Assembly: GCF_024708915.1 (NCBI RefSeq)
Contig: NZ_JANJXQ010000076.1
Coordinates: 1 to 22,503, forward strand
Source: Thiobacillus sp.
GTDB lineage: Bacteria; Pseudomonadota; Gammaproteobacteria; Burkholderiales; Thiobacillaceae
Direction of reading: 5' to 3'
DNA length: 22,503 bases
Position numbers and translations under genes: made by a program. Under the pieces are notes generated by a model, which was not told where the DNA came from, did no database searches, and saw nothing but the letters and a program-made list of their open reading frames with translations. Numbering within the stretch: the first letter of the stretch is position 1; each line of letters starts with the position of its first letter. Shown piece after piece: positions 15,087 through 22,503 of this stretch.

Positions 15087-15557
15087 ATGAAAAGCCTGAA
15101 ATGGAAAATCTTCGCCACTCTGGTCGTCGGCCTCGGGCTGGCGGGCTGCGACGGCACGCCCCTGACAGGGCAGGCCGAAACCGGCGAGGTCGTGGTCGAG
15201 CGCAAGCTCGACCCGACGCAGGTGACGCGTGGCAAGGCGATCTACGAGAAATACTGCCTCGAATGCCACGGCGTGGGCGGCCGTGGCCAGCCCGGCGACT
15301 GGCGCATCCGCGACGCCGATGGCCACTTTCCGCCGCCGCCGCTCGACGACAGCGCGCATGCCTGGCATCACCCCACTGCGGTGCTGCTGGAGGTCATCCG
15401 CGAAGGCAGCCCGCAAGGCCAGGGGAAAATGGCGGCGTGGAAGGACACGCTTTCCGAAGCGGAAATGCAGGACGTGGTGACCTACATCAAGTCGCTGTGG
15501 TCCGACGAGGTGTACCAGCTGTGGTGGAAAATGGAGCAGCAATCGCTGGAACCCTGA
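15087..15557 (+). CDS. Class I cytochrome c, lipoprotein, single haem
   Basis: The 156-residue precursor has a lipobox LAGC with C21 as the lipidated cysteine, so the mature protein should be anchored on the periplasmic side of a membrane. The haem site is C57-LE-C60-H61 and the likely axial Met is M115 in GQGKMAAWKD. The C-terminal helix (LSEAEMQDVVTYIKSLW, 122-138) is typical for class I cytochromes. Redox partners are unknown. It lies between the Mut7-C gene and the DUF302 gene in one direction, and its ribosome site (GAGAAA) is moderate. Confidence 0.9.
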   Translation: MKSLKWKIFATLVVGLGLAGCDGTPLTGQAETGEVVVERKLDPTQVTRGKAIYEKYCLECHGVGGRGQPGDWRIRDADGHFPPPPLDDSAHAWHHPTAVLLEVIREGSPQGQGKMAAWKDTLSEAEMQDVVTYIKSLWSDEVYQLWWKMEQQSLEP

Positions 15558-15630
15558 CGCGCTGCCGGCGCTGCCACGCCGGAGCAGGTAAAATGTCGCT
15601 ATTGAAATCACCCAACCCAGGAGCAACAAC

Positions 15631-16026
15631 ATGAGCGAATATGGATTCGACACCCGGATCGGCGGTCCCTTCGACGCCGCCATCGAGAAGGTCACCGCCG
15701 CCCTCAAGGCCGAAGGCTTCGGCGTGCTGACCGACATCGACGTGAAGAGCACCATGAAGGCCAAGCTCGACATCGACATGCGCCCCTACCGCATTCTCGG
15801 CGCCTGCAACCCGCCGCTGGCGAACCAGGCGATCAGCGCCGAACCCGACGTCGGCATGCTGCTGCCGTGCAACGTCGTGGTGCGCGAGGAAGCCGACGGC
15901 AAGGTGACGGTGTCCTTCCTCGACCCCGGCATCATGGTCAAGCTGGTCGCCAACACTGCCGTGCATGGCGTCGCGACCGAAGCGCGCGCCCGTCTGCTGC
16001 GGGTGAAGGACAGCCTGGCCGCCTGA
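15631..16026 (+). CDS. DUF302 domain protein
   Basis: The 131-residue protein matches the DUF302 pattern: [20 protein letters not shown] at residues 5-24, then [30 protein letters not shown], and [17 protein letters not shown]. It has no signal peptide, so it should be cytoplasmic. Two cysteines (in GACNPP and LLPCNV) are in the conserved core. A GGAG site lies nine bases before the ATG. The family function is not known; members often occur near sulfur or respiratory genes, which fits the cytochrome next to it only loosely. It is the last gene before a strong terminator. Confidence 0.9.
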   Translation: MSEYGFDTRIGGPFDAAIEKVTAALKAEGFGVLTDIDVKSTMKAKLDIDMRPYRILGACNPPLANQAISAEPDVGMLLPCNVVVREEADGKVTVSFLDPGIMVKLVANTAVHGVATEARARLLRVKDSLAA

Positions 16027-16039
16027 GCGGTCTGACGTG

Positions 16040-16073
16040 CGTAAAAAAGCCCGCAACCGCGGGCTTTTTTACG
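16040..16073. terminator. Bidirectional rho-independent terminator
   Basis: Perfect 15-base arms CGTAAAAAAGCCCGC (16040-16054) and GCGGGCTTTTTTACG (16059-16073) around AACC. A six-T run follows the GC stem on the plus strand, and the A-run gives the same on the minus strand. It separates the DUF302 gene from the convergent DUF2288 gene. Confidence 0.95.
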
Positions 16074-16094
16074 TGTGTCTTCCAGGGTGCACAG

Positions 16095-16406
16095 TCAGTT
16101 CTCGATTTGCTTGATCACTTCCTGCACCAGCACCCAGGGCGCCACCACCACTGCCCAGAACATCGGCTGACGCGCGTGCCAGTCCTCGGCGTCGGCGATT
16201 CCGGCGCGGGCGATGCGGCCCTCGGCCAGCCAGGCTTCAACGCTCGCCGTGTTGTTCTCTGCAATATGCAGGGCGGCGTCGACCAGGTCCACGCCAACGG
16301 CGACCTTGATGACGTCGCCCCGCGCGAAGTGGCGTTCGAGCTCGGACCAGGCGAGCTGGGCGGTTTCGAGATTGAGCTTGGCGCGGAGAATGTCGCTGGG
16401 AGTCAT
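16095..16406 (-). CDS. DUF2288 family protein
   Basis: The 103-residue protein has LNLETAQLAWSELERHFARG (11-30), VDLVDAALHIAENN, VEAWLAEGRIARAGIADAEDW and the end signature FWAVVVAPWVLVQEVIKQIE. This is the DUF2288 pattern, of unknown function, found in beta- and gammaproteobacteria and cyanobacteria. No signal peptide. The start at 16404-16406 has no good ribosome site; the 40-base gap from ygiQ holds a TTACAAGGTGCAAGTTACA repeat-like stretch. It is likely cotranscribed after ygiQ. Confidence 0.88.
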   Translation of the reverse strand: MTPSDILRAKLNLETAQLAWSELERHFARGDVIKVAVGVDLVDAALHIAENNTASVEAWLAEGRIARAGIADAEDWHARQPMFWAVVVAPWVLVQEVIKQIEN

Positions 16407-16446
16407 TTCAGATACACGTTACAAGGTGCAAGTTACAGGAGACAAG

Positions 16447-18774
<2,328 letters not shown>

Positions 18775-18781
18775 AAAATAC

Positions 18782-18863
18782 TTATCCGCGAAGGACGCGA
18801 AGAGGCGCGAAGGAAAACCTTGAAGAATCTCTTCGCGTTTCTTCGCGTCCTTCGCGGATAAAA
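18782..18863. repeat. Palindromic CGCGAAGGACGCGAAG repeat, copy 1
   Basis: The arms TTATCCGCGAAGGACGCGAA plus G (18782-18802) and their exact reverse complement (18841-18861) give a perfect 21-base inverted repeat around a 38-base centre with further GCGAAG/CTTCGC pairs. It lies between the FKBP gene and ygiQ, both on the minus strand. The 78 bases 18786-18863 match copy 2 at 71 positions, in the same orientation. This is a dispersed REP/MITE-like element. Confidence 0.85.
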
Positions 18864-18869
18864 AGAGGT

Positions 18870-19196
18870 TTAGTTGACGCCCAGCAGCTCGACTTCGAAC
18901 ACCAGCGTGGCGTTCGGCGGGATCACGCCGCCGGCGCCACGTGCGCCGTAGCCCAGGTTCGGCGGGATGGTGAGCTTGCGCTTGCCGCCGATCTGCATGC
19001 CGGCCACGCCCTGGTCCCAGCCGGCAATGACCTGGCCAGCGCCGAGTTTGAATTCGAACGGATCGTTGCGGTCGACGCTGGAGTCGAATTTCTGGCCGTC
19101 GGTGAGCCAGCCGGTGTAGTGCACCGACACGAATTGGCCGGCGCTGGCGGTGTCGCCGCTGCCGACGACGAGGTCTTCGATGATGAGTTCGCTCAT
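18870..19196 (-). CDS. FKBP-type peptidyl-prolyl cis-trans isomerase
   Basis: The 108-residue protein is a single FKBP domain: [18 protein letters not shown] (about 33-50), [22 protein letters not shown] (about 56-77), [20 protein letters not shown] and the C-terminal [17 protein letters not shown]. The active-site aromatic residues (Y, F, W, Y) of the family are in place. It catalyses cis-trans isomerisation of Xaa-Pro bonds and has no signal peptide, so it acts in the cytoplasm. I start at [12 protein letters not shown] (ATG 19194-19196), which has AGGGA nine bases upstream; an upstream ATG adds ten unlikely residues. It precedes the palindromic repeat and ygiQ. Confidence 0.94.
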   Translation of the reverse strand: MSELIIEDLVVGSGDTASAGQFVSVHYTGWLTDGQKFDSSVDRNDPFEFKLGAGQVIAGWDQGVAGMQIGGKRKLTIPPNLGYGARGAGGVIPPNATLVFEVELLGVN

Positions 19197-19303
19197 GGAT
19201 TCAGTCCCTGGAGTGTTGAGGTTCACGGTTGATGCGCATCTGACTGGCGATGCGCGAAGCGGTTCATTTTCTCACGTTTCCCGCCATCGGCGGCAGGCCG
19301 GAT

Positions 19304-20701
19304 TCAACGCCACTCGGCCGGCAGGTAATAGGCGTCGGGATCGACGTCGATGGGAATCTCGCGCACGCTGCTGGCGTCTGCGGGCGCGTCGCGCAGCACC
19401 ACCTGCGGGAAAGCCAGCACCACCGCAACCATGACGAGCTGGATGAGCAGGAAGGGAATCGCGCCCCAGTAGATGTCGGCGGTGCGGATCGACTTCGGCG
19501 CCACGCTCCGCAGATAGAACAGGGCGAAGCCGAAGGGCGGGTGCATGAAGGCGGTCTGCATGTTGACCGCGAGCATCACGCCGAACCAGATCGGGTCGAT
19601 GCCGAGCTTGGCGGCGATGGGGGCCAGCAGCGGCACCGCGATGAAGGCGATCTCGAAGAAGTCGAGAAAGAACGCCAGCACGAACACCAGCAGATTGACC
19701 GCGACGAGAAAGCCGAGCACACCGCCGGGCAGCTGGCTGAACAGGTGCTCGACCCACACGTCGCCGTCGAGTCCACGGAACACCAGGGTGAAAAGGGTCG
19801 AACCGATGAGGATGAAGATGACGAAGGTGGTCAGCCGCGTGGTGCTGTCCATTGCCTGCGTCAACTGCAGACGGCTCAGCCGCCCGCGCGCCAGCGCCAG
19901 CAGCAGCGCGCCGGCCGCGCCCATCGCGCCGCCCTCGGTGGGGGTGGCGACGCCGAGGAAGATGGTGCCGAGCACCAGAAAGATCAGCACCAGCGGCGGC
20001 AGCAGCGTGGTCAGCACGCGCAGCAGCAGGGCCGTGCCGTGCAGGGTGCGCGCGGAAGCCGGCATGGCGGGCGCGGCGTGCGGTCTGAACAGCGTGACGC
20101 CGAACACATAGAGCAGATACAGCCCGACCAGCGCCAGGCCCGGCACGAGCGCGCCCTTGTACATGGCGCCGACCGAGGCGCCGAGCTGGTCGGCCAGCAC
20201 GATCAGCACCAACGATGGCGGGATGATCTGCGCCAGCGTGCCGGAGGCGGCGATGACGCCGGAGGCGAGCCGCTTGTCGTAGCCGTAGCGCAGCATTACC
20301 GGCAGCGAAATCAGCCCCATCGCGATGACGCTGGCGGCGACCACGCCGGTGGTGGCCGCCAGCAGGCCGCCGACCAGGATCACCGCGTAGGCCAGGCCGC
20401 CGCGCAAGGAGCCGAACAGCTGGCCGATGGTGTCGAGCAAATCTTCCGCCATGCCGGAGCGTTCGAGGATCAGCCCCATGAAGGCGAAGAAGGGAATCGC
20501 CAGCAGGGTGGGATTGGCGACGATGCCGTAGATGCGCTCGGGCAGCGCGTGCAGCAGCGAGACGTCGAACAGCCCGGCGGCGACGCCGATGCCGGCGAAC
20601 AGCAGACCGTTGGCGGCGAGCGCAAACGCCACCGGATAGCCCAGCAGCAGGAAAACCACCAGGCCTGCGAACATCAGCGGCGCCAGGATTCCGGCTTCCA
20701 T
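19304..20701 (-). CDS. dctM: TRAP transporter large membrane subunit (DctM family)
   Basis: The 465-residue protein starts MEAGILAPLMFAGLVVFLLL and has about a dozen membrane helices typical of the large TRAP permease: NPTLLAIPFFAFMGLILERSGMAEDLLD, GGLAYAVILVGGLLAATTGVVAASV, SGTLAQIIPPSLVLIVLADQ, ATPTEGGAMGAAGALLLAL, FFLDFFEIAFIAVPLLAPI and QTAFMHPPFGFALFYLRS. It couples solute uptake to the Na+ gradient. The C-terminus has an extra soluble tail (REIPIDVDPDAYYLPAEWR). Its ATG overlaps the dctQ stop by one base (TGATG), so the two are translationally coupled. No solute-binding gene is next to it; the DctP at 8941 is the only one in the window. Confidence 0.94.
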   Translation of the reverse strand: MEAGILAPLMFAGLVVFLLLGYPVAFALAANGLLFAGIGVAAGLFDVSLLHALPERIYGIVANPTLLAIPFFAFMGLILERSGMAEDLLDTIGQLFGSLRGGLAYAVILVGGLLAATTGVVAASVIAMGLISLPVMLRYGYDKRLASGVIAASGTLAQIIPPSLVLIVLADQLGASVGAMYKGALVPGLALVGLYLLYVFGVTLFRPHAAPAMPASARTLHGTALLLRVLTTLLPPLVLIFLVLGTIFLGVATPTEGGAMGAAGALLLALARGRLSRLQLTQAMDSTTRLTTFVIFILIGSTLFTLVFRGLDGDVWVEHLFSQLPGGVLGFLVAVNLLVFVLAFFLDFFEIAFIAVPLLAPIAAKLGIDPIWFGVMLAVNMQTAFMHPPFGFALFYLRSVAPKSIRTADIYWGAIPFLLIQLVMVAVVLAFPQVVLRDAPADASSVREIPIDVDPDAYYLPAEWR

Positions 20702-21240
20702 CAGACTTCCTCTTCGGGCGCTTCGCGGGGGAGAACGAGATGGCCGGACAGTACGCCGATGCGCTTGATGACTTCGGCCACCCCTTGCAGGGCGAGCAGG
20801 GCAAAACCCAGCGGCAGCAGCAGCTTCACCGGCCAGCGCAGCAGGCCGCCGGCGTCGGGCGAGCGTTCCTGCATCTGCCAGGCTTCGTAAAACATCGGCC
20901 AGGACAGCCAGGCCAGCAGCAGCGCCATCGGCAGCAGGAACAGCAGGCCACCGGCGAGGTCGATCCAGGCCTGCCCGCGCGGCCCCAACCGGTTGTAAAA
21001 AATGTCGATGCGCACGTGGCCGTTGTGCTTCAGCGTGTAGCCCGCCGCCAGCAGGAACATCGCGCCGAACAGATACCACTGGATTTCCAGCCAGGCGTTG
21101 GAACTCTCGCCGAGCAGATAACGGACGAGTGCGTTGCCCGCCGAAATGAGCGTGGTGGCGAGCACCAGCCAGATGACAAGGCGGCCGACGCGTTCGGTCA
21201 GCGCATCGATCAGGCGAGCAATTGCGAGCAGGGTTTTCAT
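20701..21240 (-). CDS. dctQ: TRAP transporter small membrane subunit (DctQ family)
   Basis: The 179-residue protein has four membrane helices (about 19-40, 48-70, 91-112 and 137-158) and family marks NALVRYLLGESSNAWLEIQWYLFGA, GYTLKHNGHVRIDIFYNRLG and QERSPDAGGLLRWPVKLLLPLG. The last segment is characteristic for the DctQ that goes with TakP/2-oxoacid-type systems, so it fits the DctP type at 8941. The ATG at 21238-21240 has AAGG about ten bases upstream; a longer open frame upstream runs through the palindromic repeat and was rejected. It overlaps dctM by one base. Confidence 0.9.
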   Translation of the reverse strand: MKTLLAIARLIDALTERVGRLVIWLVLATTLISAGNALVRYLLGESSNAWLEIQWYLFGAMFLLAAGYTLKHNGHVRIDIFYNRLGPRGQAWIDLAGGLLFLLPMALLLAWLSWPMFYEAWQMQERSPDAGGLLRWPVKLLLPLGFALLALQGVAEVIKRIGVLSGHLVLPREAPEEEV

Positions 21241-21256
21241 GCAGGAAAACCTTTTT

Positions 21257-21336
21257 GTCCGCGAAGGACGCGAAGTGCCGCGAAGGAAAACCCTTGAGAA
21301 TTTCTTCGCGTTTCTTCGCGTACTTCGCGGATAAAA
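21257..21336. repeat. Palindromic CGCGAAGGACGCGAAG repeat, copy 2
   Basis: Arms TCCGCGAAGGACGCGAAG (21258-21275) and CTTCGCGTACTTCGCGGA (21314-21331) pair with a single mismatch. The 78 bases 21259-21336 align without gaps to copy 1 with seven differences. It lies between the esterase gene and dctQ, both minus, in the same orientation and a comparable position as copy 1. Confidence 0.85.
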
Positions 21337-21346
21337 TTTTTCTGAT

Positions 21347-21958
21347 TCACAGCGCCCCCGCCTCACGCAGGAACTCGGCCAGCCGTTCGGCGATCACGCG
21401 GTAACCGGCGGCGTTGGCATGGATCGGGTCGGACTTGAGCCGGTTGTCCTTCAGCACTTCGTTGAAGGCCTCGTCTTCCAGCGGCAGTTTCATGTCCTTG
21501 GCGACGCGGGCGTAGAAATCCGGCGTGCCGCCGAACAGCCTGGGTTCGGGCACACCGATCAGCACGACGTCGGCGCCGCTGGCATGGATGGTCCGCACCA
21601 GCAGACGCAGGTTGTTCTCGGTTGCGGCCTCGGGCTGCTTCCTCAGCATGTCGTTGCCGCCGAGACACAGCAGCACCAGGCGTGGCTTGTATTCATCCAG
21701 TACGGAGGGCAGGCGCTGCAAGCCCGTGCCTGTGGTATCGCCGGGCACGCCGGCGTTGATCACGGTGCGGCCGGTGAGCGCCGCCAGCACGGCGGGATAG
21801 GCGGTGTCGTCGCTGGCGCCGGTGCCGTGGGTGAGGCTGTCGCCGAAGGCGACGATGACGTCGTGCGGGCTGAGCTTGGGTAGCGTCGGCGCGCGCTCGC
21901 ACGCGGCGAGAAAGAGAACGGCAACGAGCGCAATAAAATAGCGCTGTGCGCGTTGCAT
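21347..21958 (-). CDS. SGNH/GDSL-family esterase, lipoprotein (arylesterase/TesA-like)
   Basis: The 203-residue precursor has a signal peptide ending in the lipobox LAAC with C20, so it is a periplasmic lipoprotein. Catalytic blocks: I, FGDSLTHG with S41; II, NAGVPGDTT with G70; III, GGND with N102; V, DPIHANAAGY with D177 and H180. This is the complete SGNH set of TesA/arylesterase-type thioesterases and lysophospholipases; the substrate is not known. The stop lies just before the palindromic repeat and the ATG lies one base after the pmbA stop, so it is cotranscribed with pmbA. Confidence 0.93.
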   Translation of the reverse strand: MQRAQRYFIALVAVLFLAACERAPTLPKLSPHDVIVAFGDSLTHGTGASDDTAYPAVLAALTGRTVINAGVPGDTTGTGLQRLPSVLDEYKPRLVLLCLGGNDMLRKQPEAATENNLRLLVRTIHASGADVVLIGVPEPRLFGGTPDFYARVAKDMKLPLEDEAFNEVLKDNRLKSDPIHANAAGYRVIAERLAEFLREAGAL

Positions 21959-21959
21959 G

Positions 21960-22503
21960 TCAGTTACCGGCCACCGTCATGTGGTCGATCAGGATCGAGC
22001 CGACCTGCTTGGAGCCGCGCCGCTCGATATCGCGGCCGATGGCGGCGATGCCCTTGAACATCGTGGCGAGGTTGCCGGCGATGGTGATCTCCTCGACCGG
22101 GTACTGGATCTCGCCATTCTCCACCCAGAAGCCGGCGGCGCCGCGCGAGTAGTCGCCGGTGACCATGTTGGCGCCGTGGCCGAGCAGCTCGGTGACCAGG
22201 AGCCCGGTGCCCATTTGTTTGAGCAAACCGTCGAGGTCATGCTCGCCGGGCGTGACGATGAGGTTGTGGCTGCCGCCGGCGTTGCCGGTGGTCTTCATGC
22301 CGAGTTTCTTCGCCGAGTAGCTCGACAGGAAATAGCCCTGCAGCACGCCGTCCCTGACCACGTCGCGATCCATGCAGGCGACGCCTTCGCTGTCGAACGG
22401 CGCGCTGCCGAGGCCGCCGGGAATGAAGGGCTGTTCGCGGATGGTGACCAGCGGGGCGAACACCTGCTGCCCCAGGCTGTCGAGCAGGAACGACGACTTG
22501 CGG
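21960..22503 (-). CDS. pmbA: Metalloprotease-family protein PmbA/TldE, C-terminal part
   Basis: The last 180 residues of a protein entering from the right edge. Family stretches include SSFLLDSLGQQVFAP, IPGGLGSAPFDSEGVA, GYFLSSYSAKKLGMKTTGNA, TELLGHGANMVTGDYSRGAAGFWVENGEI and IRDIERRGSKQVGSILIDHM-like end sequence. PmbA (TldE) pairs with TldD as a heterodimeric protease that processes microcin B17 precursor and CcdA in E. coli; PmbA lacks the catalytic His-x3-His-type site of TldD. The esterase gene follows it by one base. The N-terminal part and any tldD or ribosome-associated neighbour lie outside the window. Confidence 0.92.
   Translation of the reverse strand, partial: RKSSFLLDSLGQQVFAPLVTIREQPFIPGGLGSAPFDSEGVACMDRDVVRDGVLQGYFLSSYSAKKLGMKTTGNAGGSHNLIVTPGEHDLDGLLKQMGTGLLVTELLGHGANMVTGDYSRGAAGFWVENGEIQYPVEEITIAGNLATMFKGIAAIGRDIERRGSKQVGSILIDHMTVAGN

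Noticed and set aside
18782..18863. CRISPR repeats from the CGCGAAG iterations
   Set aside because: The units are parts of one large palindrome without regular spacers, and only two separated copies exist; no cas genes are present.
19250..20890. 546-residue plus-strand frame opposite dctM
   Set aside because: Gln/His/Asp/Arg-rich antisense shadow of a membrane protein gene.

Overview
This is a GC-rich chromosomal window, almost certainly from a betaproteobacterium (Rhodocyclales or a neighbouring order; I cannot fix the genus). The main reasons are the betaproteobacterial look of GlyA and SoxB, a ubiquinone-type Coq7 hydroxylase, a DctP gene of the TakP type beside coq7, DUF2288, DUF454 and DUF302 proteins, and palindromic CGCGAAGGACGCGAAG repeats between genes. 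No rRNA, tRNA, CRISPR array, insertion sequence, phage gene or plasmid gene was seen. Most of it reads as ordinary core or metabolic chromosome.

Positions 1-8766, all on the minus strand and transcribed right to left, hold a one-carbon/glycine operon: glyA, sdaA, soxB, soxD, soxA, soxG, folB, then the 5' part of a DsbA-like isomerase gene. Together the enzymes can take sarcosine to glycine plus methylene-tetrahydrofolate (SoxBDAG), join these into serine (GlyA), and deaminate serine to pyruvate (SdaA). FolB belongs to folate synthesis and may support the cofactor demand. The control region at about 8767-8940 is divergent and carries an extended -10 for glyA, a REP-like pair of hairpins, and a TATAAT box for the gene on the other side.

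Positions 8941-12604, plus strand: a TakP-type TRAP solute-binding protein, coq7 two bases behind it, a long HDOD protein with a degenerate EAL domain, and a compact cassette of two very small genes (a ribbon-helix-helix protein and a lysine-rich coiled-coil peptide). The cassette has its own promoter, a palindrome over the -10, and a 12-bp-stem hairpin at its end. Positions 12890-13752 hold a YbaN/DUF454 membrane protein and another lysine-rich mini-protein with a clear terminator. A four-helix membrane protein of unknown function (13812-14177, minus) follows.

Positions 14283-16073, plus strand: a ubiquitin-like/Mut7-C/zinc-ribbon protein, a lipoprotein cytochrome c and a DUF302 protein, closed by a 15-bp perfect bidirectional terminator. 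From 16095 to the right edge everything is on the minus strand: DUF2288 protein, YgiQ-type radical SAM protein, FKBP-type prolyl isomerase, TRAP membrane subunits DctM and DctQ (without a DctP beside them), a GDSL lipoprotein esterase and the C-terminal part of PmbA/TldE. Two 78-bp palindromic repeats about 91% identical to each other sit between genes here (18786-18863 and 21259-21336).

The least explained parts are the small-gene cassette at 12189-12638, the split TRAP transporter (DctP at 8941, DctQM at 19304-21240), and the repeat families. I did not find a clear new defence or mobile system. All family calls rest on reading motifs, without database searches.
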